DNA of 64,000 nt, from assembly GCA_963742725.1 (NCBI GenBank), contig CAVUMX010000004.1:372001-436000 (forward strand), read 5' to 3'. This document shows positions 8,231 to 17,048 of the stretch, piece by piece. The notes under the pieces are model-generated. The model was not told where the DNA came from and made no database searches. It saw only the letters and a program-made list of their open reading frames with translations. Numbering within the stretch: the first letter of the stretch is position 1; every line of letters starts with the position of its first letter. This stretch comes from CAVVAL01 sp963742725. Lineage in GTDB: Bacteria > Actinomycetota > Actinomycetes > Mycobacteriales > Cryptosporangiaceae. The translations under genes and the position numbers were made by a program.

Positions 8231-10422
8231 CGTGACGGTGTCTCCATGCCGTCGCCGCCGGATGGCGGGGTGTCCGGCCCGGCGGCCCCGACGCGGACGA
8301 GTTCACGTTCCTCGGCCGTCGGGAGCAGTCCGGACCCGGCGATGATCGTCGACTGGACGTGCGGCGACTCGGCCGTGGCCAGGCCTTCCCGCGAGCGGAT
8401 CGCGCGGATGCAGACCCGGGTGGCGTCCGCGATGACGATCACGATCATCAACGCGAAGAACGCCGCCAGCACACCTTGGACCGTCGAGTTCGTGACGACT
8501 GTCTCCATCTGGTCGAGGTTCTTGGCGGGCGCCAGTACCTCGCCGCGTTCCAGCGCGTCGGCGTACCGCTCACGCTGGGCGAAGAAGCCGAGCTTCACGT
8601 CGTCGGAGAACACCTTCTGCCAGCTCGCGGTGAGGGTGACGGTGGCGTCCCAGGCGAGCGGGATGCCGGTGACCCAGGCCCATTTGAGCCGTCCGCTCTT
8701 GATGAGGATGGTCGTCGCCACGGTGAGCGCGACGGCAGCGAGGAGCTGGTTGGCGATGCCGAACAGCGGGAACAGCTGGTTGATGCCGCCGAGCGGGTTG
8801 GTGACGCCGGCGTACAGGAAGTAGCCCCAGCCCAGTACGACCGCGGCGCTCGTCGCCCACAGCCCCGGCTTCCAGCTGACGTTCGCGAGCGGCTTGTAGA
8901 CGTTGCCGAGCGTGTCCTGGAGCATGAACCGGCCGACGCGGGTACCGGCGTCCACCGTGGTCAGGATGAACAGCGCCTCGAACATGATCGCGAAGTGGTA
9001 CCAGAACGCCTTGAGCGACGCCCCGCCCAGGAAGCTGGCGAAGATGTCGGCCATACCCAGGGCAAATGTCGGCGCGCCACCGGTACGGGCGACAAGCGTC
9101 TCCTCCTCGACGGCGTTCGCCGCGGACTGGAGTTCGGCTGGCGAGATCGTGAACCCGAGGTTCGCGACGGCCGCCGACGCCGATTCGACCGTGGCACCGA
9201 CGACACCGGCCGGCGCGTTCATCGCGTAGTACAGGCCCGGATCGAGGATGGACGCCGCGATGATGGCCATGACGGCGACGAACGACTCGATCAGCATGCC
9301 CCCGTAGCCGATCATGCGGACCTGCGATTCCTTCTGGATCATCTTCGGGGTCGTACCGGAGGCGACCAGGGCGTGGAATCCGGACAGCGCCCCGCACGCG
9401 ATCGTGATGAACACGAACGGGAACAGCGATCCGGCGAACACGGGGCCTGTGCCGTCACGGGCGAAGTCGGTGATCGCCTCGTTCTTCAGCACGGGCGCCG
9501 CGATGATCACGCCGACGGCGAGCAGCGCGATCACGCCGACCTTCATGAACGTCGACAGGTAGTCACGCGGCGCGAGCAGCATCCACACCGGCAGGACGGA
9601 CGCGAAGAAGCCGTACACGACCAGCCAGAACACGAGCGCCTCGGGGCTGAGCGTGAACGTGTCGGCGAGGCTGGAGTTGTCGACCCAGCCGCCGCCGACG
9701 ATGGCCAGGAGGAGCAGGCCGACGCCGATGACGGTGGTCTCCAGCACCCGTCCGGGCCGGATGATCCGCATGTAGAAGCCCATGAACAGCGCGATCGGGA
9801 TCGTCATCGCGATCGAGAACGTGCCCCACGGCGACCTCGCCAGCGCGTTCACGACGACGAGCGCGAGGACCGCAAGCAGGATGATCATGATCGAGAAGAC
9901 GGCCAGCAGGGCCGCGACGCCGCCGAACGGGCCGATCTCCTCGCGCGCCATCTGGCCGAGGCTCTTGCCGTCGCGGCGCATGGAGAAGAACAACGTCACC
10001 ATGTCCTGGACGGCGCCCGCGAAGATGACGCCGAAGATGATCCACATCGTGCCCGGCAGGTAGCCCATCTGGGCGGCGAGCACGGGGCCGACGAGCGGCC
10101 CGGCGCCGGCGATGGCGGCGAAGTGGTGGCCGAGCAGGACCCGCCGGTCCGTCGGCTGGAAGTCGATGCCGTTGTCGAGGCGTTCCGCCGGGGTGGCCCG
10201 GGTGTCGTCGACCTTGAGTACCTTCTTCGCGATGAACCTGGCGTAGAAGCGGTACGCGATGGCGTACGAGCACAGCGCCGCGACGACGAGCCAGATCGCC
10301 GAGATCTGCTCGCCGCGGGACAGCGCCAGGACGCCCCAGGCGACGGCGCCGGCGATCGAGACGGCCGTCCAGATGAGAACGGTTTTGGGGTTGAGCCGTG
10401 ATCCCAACGTTTGCAGGCTCAT
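8227..10422 (-). CDS. cstA: Carbon starvation protein A (CstA/BtsT-type pyruvate/peptide transporter)
   Basis: A 731-residue protein with roughly 16-18 membrane segments. Diagnostic stretches are YRFYARFIAKKVLKVDD, NGIDFQPTDRRVLLGHHFAA, GPLVGPVLAAQMGYLPGTMW and IACGALSGFHALVASGTTPK. CstA-family proteins take up peptides or pyruvate, energised by ion gradients, and are induced when carbon is scarce. I chose the ATG at 10422, which overlaps the DUF3311 stop. The frame is open to 10596 but the extra N-terminus is Arg/Pro-rich antisense of other sequence. The operon order is DUF3311, cstA, ybdD. Confidence 0.92.
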   Translation of the reverse strand: MSLQTLGSRLNPKTVLIWTAVSIAGAVAWGVLALSRGEQISAIWLVVAALCSYAIAYRFYARFIAKKVLKVDDTRATPAERLDNGIDFQPTDRRVLLGHHFAAIAGAGPLVGPVLAAQMGYLPGTMWIIFGVIFAGAVQDMVTLFFSMRRDGKSLGQMAREEIGPFGGVAALLAVFSIMIILLAVLALVVVNALARSPWGTFSIAMTIPIALFMGFYMRIIRPGRVLETTVIGVGLLLLAIVGGGWVDNSSLADTFTLSPEALVFWLVVYGFFASVLPVWMLLAPRDYLSTFMKVGVIALLAVGVIIAAPVLKNEAITDFARDGTGPVFAGSLFPFVFITIACGALSGFHALVASGTTPKMIQKESQVRMIGYGGMLIESFVAVMAIIAASILDPGLYYAMNAPAGVVGATVESASAAVANLGFTISPAELQSAANAVEEETLVARTGGAPTFALGMADIFASFLGGASLKAFWYHFAIMFEALFILTTVDAGTRVGRFMLQDTLGNVYKPLANVSWKPGLWATSAAVVLGWGYFLYAGVTNPLGGINQLFPLFGIANQLLAAVALTVATTILIKSGRLKWAWVTGIPLAWDATVTLTASWQKVFSDDVKLGFFAQRERYADALERGEVLAPAKNLDQMETVVTNSTVQGVLAAFFALMIVIVIADATRVCIRAIRSREGLATAESPHVQSTIIAGSGLLPTAEERELVRVGAAGPDTPPSGGDGMETPSR

Positions 10423-10622
10423 GCGGGTCCTCCCGAGTGGGGGCGGATGAGGCGGTGGGCGATCGCCATGAGGACGGCGCTCGCGGGTATCCAGGCGAAC
10501 TGGTACCAGTAGAAGAACGGCACTCCGGCGAGCCGGGGCCCGTCGGCGGCGTACGACGGCACCCACAGCAGCGCGACGAATGGTGCGGCCAGGCACGCCC
10601 CCGCGACGGCTCGTCTGCTCAT
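10419..10622 (-). CDS. DUF3311 small membrane protein
   Basis: 67 residues with two membrane segments and the family motif GVPFFYWYQFAWIPASAVL. DUF3311 proteins normally lie immediately before a sodium:solute symporter (MctP-type) gene and are thought to be its small subunit. Here it is instead translationally coupled (ATGA overlap) to cstA, while the symporter gene stands divergently 111 bp away. The ATG at 10622 is preferred to the GTG at 10628 because AGGAGGG lies 5 nt before it. Confidence 0.85.
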   Translation of the reverse strand: MSRRAVAGACLAAPFVALLWVPSYAADGPRLAGVPFFYWYQFAWIPASAVLMAIAHRLIRPHSGGPA

Positions 10623-10733
10623 CGCCACCCTCCTGTGGGTCTCGACGGTTCAGTTGTCCGTACCCACGATTTGGTTTACCTGGATGTTTCGCGAGCTGAA
10701 AGACGTACGGTGACCAGCGGAAAGGGGGTCGGA

Positions 10734-12167
10734 ATGAGCGATCCGGGGACTATTGCGGCTTTCCTGATGGTAGTGGGCGGTACATCCGTTCTCGCCGTTT
10801 CCGCCCGGTGGTTCCGCCGTCGCGACGAGCTGCCGACCCTGGAGTCGTGGGGCCTCGCCGGCCGCCAGTTCGGCGGCACCGTGACCTGGTTCCTGCTCGG
10901 CGGGACGATCTACACCGCGTACACGTTCGCCGCCGTCCCCGGGCTCGTGTACGGCGTCGGGGCGCTCGGGTTCTTCGCCGTCCCGTACACGGTGATCGTC
11001 TACCCGCTGGCGTTCGTCCTGCTGCCGAGGCTGTGGGCGGAGGCCAGCGAGCACGGGTACGTGACGGTGTCCGACTACGTGCGCGGCCGGTACGACTCGC
11101 CGCTGCTGGCGCTGGCCGTCGCCGTCACGGGGATCCTCGCGACGATGCCGTACCTCGCGTTGCAGCTGCTGGGGATCCGCGCCGTGCTCGCCGCCGGCGG
11201 CCTCTACCCGGACGGGATCGCCGGCGACCTGGCGCTGGTCGCGGCGTTCGGGGTGCTGGCCGTGGCCACGTACCGGCACGGGCTGCGCGCGCCGGCCGTC
11301 ATCTCCATCGTCAAGGGCGTGATCATCTTCGCGGCCGTGTTCGCCGTGGTCGTGCTGGTGCTGCGGCGGTTCGGCGGTGCGGTCTTCACCCGCGCCGAGG
11401 CCTCGGGCGTGCCGCTCGCGCTCGAACCGGCGCTGTACCCGGCGTTCGCCACGCTCGCGCTCGGGTCGGCGATGGCGCTGCTCATGTACCCACACGTCCT
11501 GACGGCGACGTTCGCCGCGTCCAGTGCCGAGACCGTTCGCCGGGTGACGATCGCGTTGCCGGCGTGGACGGCCGTCCTCGCGCTGTTCAGCTTCCTCGGC
11601 GTAGCCGCGCTGGCCGCCGGGATCGACGCGCCGTCCGGCAACGCCGAGGCCGCGCTGCCGCTGCTGGTCATCGAGGTGGCGCCGGCCGTCCTCACCGGAC
11701 TGGTGTTCGGCGCGTTCGCGGTGGGCGCTCTGGTGCCGGCGGCGGTCATGTCGATCGCGGCGGCGACCCAGTTCGTCCGCAACATCTATGTCGAGTACTT
11801 CCACCCGACCGCGACGCCGAAGCACCAGACGCGCATCGCCCAGCTCGTGTCGCTGATCGCGAAGGTCGGCGCGCTCGCGTTCGTCTTCGGGCTGCGCGAC
11901 CAGGCCGCCATCAACCTCCAGCTGCTCGGCGGGGTGTGGATCCTCCAGACGTTCCCGGCGGTGGCTATCGGGCTGTTCACCACCTGGTTCGACCGGCGGG
12001 CTCTGCTCGCGGGCTGGTCAGTCGGCATGTTGTCGGGCACCCTGATGGTCGTGTGGGGCGGGTTCTCCTCCGTGGTCGCCGTCGGGTCCGTGCAGGTCTA
12101 CGCGGCGCTGGTGGCGCTCGTCCTCAACCTGGCCGTGGCGACGGGAGTGAAGGGGGTGCTGCGGTGA
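10734..12167 (+). CDS. Sodium:solute symporter (SSS family, MctP/monocarboxylate-like)
   Basis: A 477-residue protein with about 13 membrane segments. The SSS signature includes ESWGLAGRQFGGTVTWFLLG, TAYTFAAVPGLVYGVG and EHGYVTVSDYVRGRYDSPLL. This branch resembles acetate/pyruvate/lactate symporters, but the substrate cannot be read from sequence. Start ATG with AAAGGGGG 5 nt upstream; the longer open frame starting at 10398 runs over the DUF3311 gene and is discarded. Its stop overlaps the GTG of an ECF sigma factor gene (GTGA). Proximity to cstA suggests shared organic-acid uptake. Confidence 0.85.
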   Translation: MSDPGTIAAFLMVVGGTSVLAVSARWFRRRDELPTLESWGLAGRQFGGTVTWFLLGGTIYTAYTFAAVPGLVYGVGALGFFAVPYTVIVYPLAFVLLPRLWAEASEHGYVTVSDYVRGRYDSPLLALAVAVTGILATMPYLALQLLGIRAVLAAGGLYPDGIAGDLALVAAFGVLAVATYRHGLRAPAVISIVKGVIIFAAVFAVVVLVLRRFGGAVFTRAEASGVPLALEPALYPAFATLALGSAMALLMYPHVLTATFAASSAETVRRVTIALPAWTAVLALFSFLGVAALAAGIDAPSGNAEAALPLLVIEVAPAVLTGLVFGAFAVGALVPAAVMSIAAATQFVRNIYVEYFHPTATPKHQTRIAQLVSLIAKVGALAFVFGLRDQAAINLQLLGGVWILQTFPAVAIGLFTTWFDRRALLAGWSVGMLSGTLMVVWGGFSSVVAVGSVQVYAALVALVLNLAVATGVKGVLR

Positions 12168-12700
12168 CCGAGCTGCCGCGCCTGCCCGACAACCTTGCCC
12201 GCGAGGCCGCGCTCGTCGCGCTGTTCGACCACCACTACGCGGGGCTGCTGCGGCTCGCCGTCCTGCTCGGGGCGGACGACGCCGAGGACATCGTCGCCGA
12301 GGCGTACTGCGAGCTGTACCGGCGGTGGAACCGGCTCCGCGACCACGGCTCCGCACTGCCGTACCTGCGGTCGGTCGTGTGCAACCTCGTCCGGATGCGG
12401 GTCCGGCACCTGCAGGTCGTCCGCAAGCACACCGAACGGCCCGGCGCCCCGACGGACTCCGCCGAGAGCGAAGCGCTGCTGCGCGAGGACCAGCGGGCAC
12501 TCGTCGACGCGCTCAAGGGACTGCCCGCGCGCCAGCGGGAAGCGCTCGTGCTGCGCTACTGGCTCGGGCTGCGCGAGACCGAGATCGCCGCCGCCATGGG
12601 CATCAGCGGCGGCGCCGTGAAGTCCCACACCGCGCGGGGGATGGCCGCGCTCACGCGGGTCCTCGGCGACAAGGCCAGACCTCGGGGGGAGGGACGATGA
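12164..12700 (+). CDS. ECF-type RNA polymerase sigma factor
   Basis: 178 residues. Region 2 covers about residues 20-85 (LFDHHYAGLLRLAVLLG, DAEDIVAEAYCELYRRW) and region 4 about 110-170 (LPARQREALVLRYWLGL, ETEIAAAMGISGGAVKSHTA). There is no extra C-terminal domain. It starts with GTG overlapping the symporter stop and ends overlapping the ATG of a small membrane protein that could be its anti-sigma factor. Coupling to a transporter suggests it responds to substrate or envelope state; this is inference. Confidence 0.88.
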   Translation: MTELPRLPDNLAREAALVALFDHHYAGLLRLAVLLGADDAEDIVAEAYCELYRRWNRLRDHGSALPYLRSVVCNLVRMRVRHLQVVRKHTERPGAPTDSAESEALLREDQRALVDALKGLPARQREALVLRYWLGLRETEIAAAMGISGGAVKSHTARGMAALTRVLGDKARPRGEGR

Positions 12701-12969
12701 GCGGCGCCGCGGCCGAGGACCGGCTCCGGGACGCACTCGACGCGCTCGCCACCGGCGTCGTGCCCGACCCGGACGCGTACCGCAGGGTCAGTGCCGAATG
12801 GCGCCGCCGCCAGCGCCGCCGCAAGCTCGTCCTGGCCATCCTCGTCGCCGTCGTGTTCGCGGTGGCCGACGCCGTCGGGCTGTGGGCTCTCAACCGGGCG
12901 GACCCCGGCTCCCACATCATCTTCGACGACCCCGCCCCGACCCAGCAGGCCCCGGTCGGCCAGCCGTAA
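12697..12969 (+). CDS. Small single-span membrane protein, candidate anti-sigma factor
   Basis: 90 residues: an acidic/basic cytoplasmic N-terminus (about 1-46, with RLRDALDALATG and the arginine cluster EWRRRQRRRK), one membrane segment (about 47-67) and a short outer tail rich in Pro/Gln. It lacks the zinc H-x3-C-x2-C anti-sigma motif. Its ATG overlaps the sigma-factor stop (ATGA), and many actinobacterial ECF sigma genes are followed by such a membrane regulator, so an anti-sigma role is likely but not shown by any domain. Confidence 0.7.
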   Translation: MSGAAAEDRLRDALDALATGVVPDPDAYRRVSAEWRRRQRRRKLVLAILVAVVFAVADAVGLWALNRADPGSHIIFDDPAPTQQAPVGQP

Positions 12970-13061
12970 CCCGGCGCCGCCGCCGCGCTGGCCGCGCCGG
13001 GTTGCGACCGGTGGGATCGTGAAGCCTGGCTACGGGATCCGACCGGTGGGATCGTGGGGGC

Positions 13062-13442
13062 ATGGACCGGGTCCTGGCCGACGTGGTGATGGTGGTCCAC
13101 TTCGGGTTCCTCGTGTTCGTGACGATCGGCGGGTTCCTCGCCTGGCGGTGGCCACGGTGGATCGTCGCGCACGTCGCCGCCGTGGCCTGGGGCGTCGCCA
13201 CGATCGCCTGCTCGATCGTCTGCCCGCTCACGTACGCCGAGAACTACTTCCGCCGCCGCGCCGGCCAGGCTGAACTCGGCCCGGCCGGGTTCATCGACCG
13301 CTACCTGGAGGACGTCGTCTACCCGGAGCGGTACACGCCGGTGATCTGGGCGGTCGTCGGGACGATCGTGGTCGCGTCGTGGATCGGCGCGGTCCGCCGG
13401 CTGCGCGCGACCCGCCGCGCCACGGCCGCTGCGCGGACGTAA
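13062..13442 (+). CDS. DUF2784 membrane protein
   Basis: 126 residues with four predicted membrane segments and the DUF2784 signatures VVMVVHFGFLVFVTIGGFLA, CSIVCPLTYAENYFRRRAG and FIDRYLEDVVYP. The family function is unknown. Its ATG follows a duplicated 17-bp motif (CGACCGGTGGGATCGTG near 13005 and 13040), which may belong to its promoter. The TAA stop lies in the first half of a 17-bp tandem duplication shared with the convergent LuxR gene. Confidence 0.8.
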   Translation: MDRVLADVVMVVHFGFLVFVTIGGFLAWRWPRWIVAHVAAVAWGVATIACSIVCPLTYAENYFRRRAGQAELGPAGFIDRYLEDVVYPERYTPVIWAVVGTIVVASWIGAVRRLRATRRATAAART

Positions 13443-13466
13443 GGCTCAGGCGGACGTAAGGCTCAG
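13433..13466. repeat. 17-bp tandem duplication at two convergent stop codons
   Basis: The unit GCGGACGTAAGGCTCAG occurs at 13433-13449 and again at 13450-13466. Copy 1 contains the TAA of the DUF2784 gene; copy 2 contains the TGA (minus strand) of the LuxR gene. It looks like a recent slippage duplication that left both genes intact. Confidence 0.85.
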
Positions 13467-16366
13467 GCGTGGCGGCGGGCGTAGGCGACGAGCGCGGCGC
13501 GGTCGGCCGTGCTGGTACGCGATCGCAGGCTGGCGACGTGCTTCTCGACGGTGCGGGGGGAGAGGAACAGGCGGTCGGCGATCTCCCGGTCGCCGAGCCG
13601 GTCCGCGACGAGCCGCAACACCTCGTACTCCCGGACGGTCACGCCGAGCTGCCGCAGTTCGGTGGGGATGACGTCGTGCCCGTGCCGCCGCTGGACGACC
13701 TGCGCGCCCGCCTTGCGCATCAGCGCCCGGCACGCCGCCGCGACGCGCGGCACGTCCTGGGCGTGGAAGTACTCCTCGGAGGCGCGCAGCCATTCGACCG
13801 GTTCGCCCCAGCCGTCCGCGAGGGCGGCTTCGGCGACGAGGCGTCCGCCCAGGTAGCGGGCGTGTGGCTGGCGGGCGGAGTCGGCGAGTGCTTCGGCGAC
13901 GGCGGCCATCGCCTCGTCGTGCTTGCCGTCGCGGCCGAGCAGGACGGCTCGGCTCCACGCGAGGAACGGGCGGTGCAGCGAGACCTGGGCGAGCGGCGAC
14001 TCGGCGACCTCGCGGTACTCGTCCCAGCCGCATTCGCCGCCGATCAGGCGGAGCAGCAGGTACCAGCTGCGGAACCCGGACGCGCGGATGTTCGGCACGG
14101 CGTCGTCCGCCGCGGCGGCGTTGCGGAAGTGGTCGAGGGCGCGTTCGCGGTCCTCCTGGAGCAGCGAACACGTGGCGCGGGCGCGGTCCCAGACCTCGGC
14201 GCCGTACCCGAGCACGGAGTCGCCCATCTCCGCGAGCGCCGCCTCCATCTCCTCGCAGCGCCCCTGCGCGGACGCGATACCGGCGCGCGCGCCGATGGAC
14301 AACAGCTCCAGTTCCCGGATCTGGAGCTGCCGGGCCAGCGCGGAGGCGCGGTCGACGCTGGTGGTGGCGTCCGCGTACGCGCCGATGTGGATGTAGACGG
14401 TGACGAGGTGCAGCTCGATCCAGACGACCGACATGATCGCGCCGGCGTTCTCGGCGGCCCGGCGGGCTTCGAGCAGCTTGCCCGCGCGGCCGTGCCGGAG
14501 CTTCTCGATGATGCCGAGTTCGACGAGCGTGCGGATGCGGGCGTGCGTCAGCCCGTGCGCGGTGGCGAGGCCGAGCGCCTGTTCGAGGATCTCCTCGCCG
14601 TCCGTGAGGTCGTGGTACCGGCGGCAACGGGCCAGCGTCTCCAGCGCCTCGCACGCGACGGCCGGCAGCGGCACGGACTCGGCGGCCGCGACCGCGCGTT
14701 CGGCGAGTTCCGTGGCGGTGTCCAGCCGGTCCGGGCGGGGTGAGAACAGCACCAGCCGCGCGGCGACGGCGTCGATCGGGGCGGTCAGCTCGGGCGGCGC
14801 GTCGTCGCCGGCGAGCATCCGCGCGGCCTTGACCTCGGCGTTGCCGTCGTCCCAGCGTCCGGTGGCGATCGCGGCGCGGACCCGGGCGAGCCGCGCGGCG
14901 ATCCGGCGGGACGGGTCGGCGTCGGCCACGACCAGGGCGTCGTCCAGCCGTGTCCCGAGCGTGCTGACCCGGTCGTGGTCGCCGCGCAGCGCGAGGACGT
15001 GCGTCAGCGCCTCCAGCAGCTCGGCCTCGGTGGCGGGGGAGAGGTCGTGCCCGCCGTCGTACAGGCTGAGGCCGCGTTCCAGCAGCGTGACGGCGCTGAG
15101 CAGGGCGCCCCGCTCCGCCGCCAGCCGCCCGGCACGGGTGAACAGGGCGGTCGCCCGCTCGTAGTCCCCACCGGACGCCCAGAGTTCGGCGGCGAGCTGG
15201 TGCCAGTCGTCGCGGAGGTCCGGGCTGGCGTTCTCGACGGTTTCGGCGGCCTTGCGGGACAGCGTGGCGCGCTCGCCGGGCAGCAGCTGCCCGAGGACCG
15301 CTTCGACGATCAGGGCGTGCCGGAACGCGTGCCAGCCCGCGTCGTCGTCGGCCACGACGAGTTCGGCGTCGACGGCGGTACGGAGGACGCGGAAGGCGTC
15401 GGCGGACGACAGCCCGACCACGTTCGCCGCGACCCGCACCGGGAACCGCTGGCCCAGGACGGCCGCCGCCTCCAGCAGGGACTGTGGGGTCGTGCCGAGC
15501 CGCGCGATCCGCTGCCGGATGGCGCCCGTGACGGTGCCCGGCACCGGAGTGGCGACGGCCGGGTCGGCGTGCCAGGCCGCGCCGCGCCGCGCCAGGCTGC
15601 CGGTGTCGAGCATCGCGCCGAGCAGTTCCTCGACGACGAACGGGGTGCCGTCGGCCGTCCGGTGGAGCTGGCGCAGGGTGACCGGCGGGACGGCGTCGAG
15701 GCCGGTGCCGAGGCAGTGCGCGGCGAGTTCGGCGACGGCGCCGCGGTCGAGGCGTTCGAGCCTCAGGGTCTTCGCGCTGCGGCGGGCCGTGGCGGCGACG
15801 GCCAGCTCCAGCGCGGCGCTGGGATCGGTGCGGACGGTGACGACCAGCAGCACCGGCAGTGCGGCGAGGTGGTCGATGAGGTAGTCGACGACGGCGAGGG
15901 TGTCCGCGTCCGCGTCGTGGAGGTCTTCCAGGACGAGCAGGCAGCCCCGGTCCTCGCCCAGCACCGCGAGCAGGCGGAGCACGGCCTCGGCCCGGACGAC
16001 GAGCGAGTCCTCGACGACATCGTTGTCCGGCGAGGGGAGCTGGCCCAGGCGCGACAGCGACGGCCAGTAGGGACCGAAGTCGGCGCTGTCCGGTGCGCCC
16101 TCGGACCGCAGCGCCGAGAAGATCGCCTCGGTGAGCGGGCGGAACGGCACCGCCGACCCGCCGGCGGCCGCGCGACCCTTCAGCACCCGCACGCCGGACC
16201 GGCCGGCGGTGGCGAGCACCTCGGCCGCGAGCCGGGACTTCCCGATGCCGGGCTCGCCGGTCACGAAGATCGTCGACCCGTGCCTCTTGCGGGCCTCGTC
16301 GACGCCGTCGAGCAGGGTGGATAACTCGGCGTGGCGCCCGACGAGTACGGGCGACACCAGTGACAT
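13463..16366 (-). CDS. Large LuxR-family transcriptional regulator with N-terminal ATPase (LAL-type)
   Basis: 967 residues. An AAA/STAND-type ATPase module opens the protein (LVGRHAELSTLLDGV, Walker A GEPGIGKS at 37-44, Walker B LLVLEDLHDA). A long helical TPR-like middle follows, and a C-terminal LuxR helix-turn-helix with LTV-type spacing (REYEVLRLVADRLGDREIAD, LFLSPRTVEKHVASLRSR). Such LAL regulators sense a ligand or protein through the middle domain and activate target genes. I chose the ATG at 16366, just before the canonical VLVGR start; the frame is open to 16525 but that part is not conserved. No obvious target operon is adjacent. Confidence 0.88.
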   Translation of the reverse strand: MSLVSPVLVGRHAELSTLLDGVDEARKRHGSTIFVTGEPGIGKSRLAAEVLATAGRSGVRVLKGRAAAGGSAVPFRPLTEAIFSALRSEGAPDSADFGPYWPSLSRLGQLPSPDNDVVEDSLVVRAEAVLRLLAVLGEDRGCLLVLEDLHDADADTLAVVDYLIDHLAALPVLLVVTVRTDPSAALELAVAATARRSAKTLRLERLDRGAVAELAAHCLGTGLDAVPPVTLRQLHRTADGTPFVVEELLGAMLDTGSLARRGAAWHADPAVATPVPGTVTGAIRQRIARLGTTPQSLLEAAAVLGQRFPVRVAANVVGLSSADAFRVLRTAVDAELVVADDDAGWHAFRHALIVEAVLGQLLPGERATLSRKAAETVENASPDLRDDWHQLAAELWASGGDYERATALFTRAGRLAAERGALLSAVTLLERGLSLYDGGHDLSPATEAELLEALTHVLALRGDHDRVSTLGTRLDDALVVADADPSRRIAARLARVRAAIATGRWDDGNAEVKAARMLAGDDAPPELTAPIDAVAARLVLFSPRPDRLDTATELAERAVAAAESVPLPAVACEALETLARCRRYHDLTDGEEILEQALGLATAHGLTHARIRTLVELGIIEKLRHGRAGKLLEARRAAENAGAIMSVVWIELHLVTVYIHIGAYADATTSVDRASALARQLQIRELELLSIGARAGIASAQGRCEEMEAALAEMGDSVLGYGAEVWDRARATCSLLQEDRERALDHFRNAAAADDAVPNIRASGFRSWYLLLRLIGGECGWDEYREVAESPLAQVSLHRPFLAWSRAVLLGRDGKHDEAMAAVAEALADSARQPHARYLGGRLVAEAALADGWGEPVEWLRASEEYFHAQDVPRVAAACRALMRKAGAQVVQRRHGHDVIPTELRQLGVTVREYEVLRLVADRLGDREIADRLFLSPRTVEKHVASLRSRTSTADRAALVAYARRHA

Positions 16367-16509
16367 GCGGCGCAGCGTAGCGGGGTGGCGCACGCCGTTG
16401 CCATCCAGGTTGGGGGCATCTGTCGCGAATGTGGGTGCAACGCCCCCATGCGCACGCTTGACAGGCCCGGCAAGGTGAGCCGGTTGAATTCCGCCAGAGG
16501 GGAAATCCC

Positions 16510-17010
16510 ATGTCGTACCAGCCACCTCCCGCCTACCCGATGCAGCCGCCGCCGCCCAAGAAGAAATCGCCGCTCCTGCTGATCTTCGGCATCCTCGGCG
16601 TCTCGCTGCTGCTGTGCTGCGGTGGCTTCAGCGCGTGGGCGTTGGCCACGGCGGACGACCGTGCGAACACCGACGACTCCGCGACCGCCGAGCCCACCTC
16701 GTCGCCGTCGCCGGCCAAGCCGAAGCGCGAGACGGACGGTGCCGACAAGGCCAAGGTCGGCGACTGCATCAACATCTACTCGCTGCCGGCGCCGTCACCG
16801 ACCGCGACGCCGTCCGAGCCGACGAGCCAGACGGTCAGCGCGAGCGAGCGGGTGCCGTGCGCGCCGGGCGGCTACGAGGTGCTGAAGCGGATCGACGCGA
16901 CGACCGCCGACGCGGCCTGCGCCGCCGTGACCGGGACGACCAGCCAGTACGTGTCCGACCAGCCGCTGTCCCAGTCCGACGACTTCGTTCTCTGCCTGAA
17001 GAAGCGCTAG
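16510..17010 (+). CDS. LppU/SCO3897-like membrane-anchored protein
   Basis: 166 residues. The N-terminus is a Pro/Tyr-rich cytoplasmic tail (SYQPPPAYPMQPPPP), followed by one membrane segment (about 23-46, containing CC). A Ser/Pro/Thr linker leads to an outer domain with VGDCINIY, VPCAPGGYEVLKRI, DAACAAV and FVLCLKKR. The four outer cysteines probably form two disulfides. The pattern matches the LppU/SCO3897 family of unknown function. ATG start, with AGAGGGGA upstream. It is a single gene, closed by a strong hairpin shared with the convergent tctA. Confidence 0.78.
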   Translation: MSYQPPPAYPMQPPPPKKKSPLLLIFGILGVSLLLCCGGFSAWALATADDRANTDDSATAEPTSSPSPAKPKRETDGADKAKVGDCINIYSLPAPSPTATPSEPTSQTVSASERVPCAPGGYEVLKRIDATTADAACAAVTGTTSQYVSDQPLSQSDDFVLCLKKR

Positions 17011-17014
17011 GCCA

Positions 17015-17044
17015 CCGGGCGCCGGCCGCACAGCCGGCGCCCGG
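17015..17044. terminator. Perfect 12-bp inverted repeat, bidirectional terminator
   Basis: CCGGGCGCCGGC (17015-17026) pairs perfectly with GCCGGCGCCCGG (17033-17044) around a 6-nt loop. It lies between two convergent stops (17010 and 17049) with no U-tract, as is usual in high-G+C actinomycetes. Confidence 0.7.
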
Positions 17045-17048
17045 CCGT

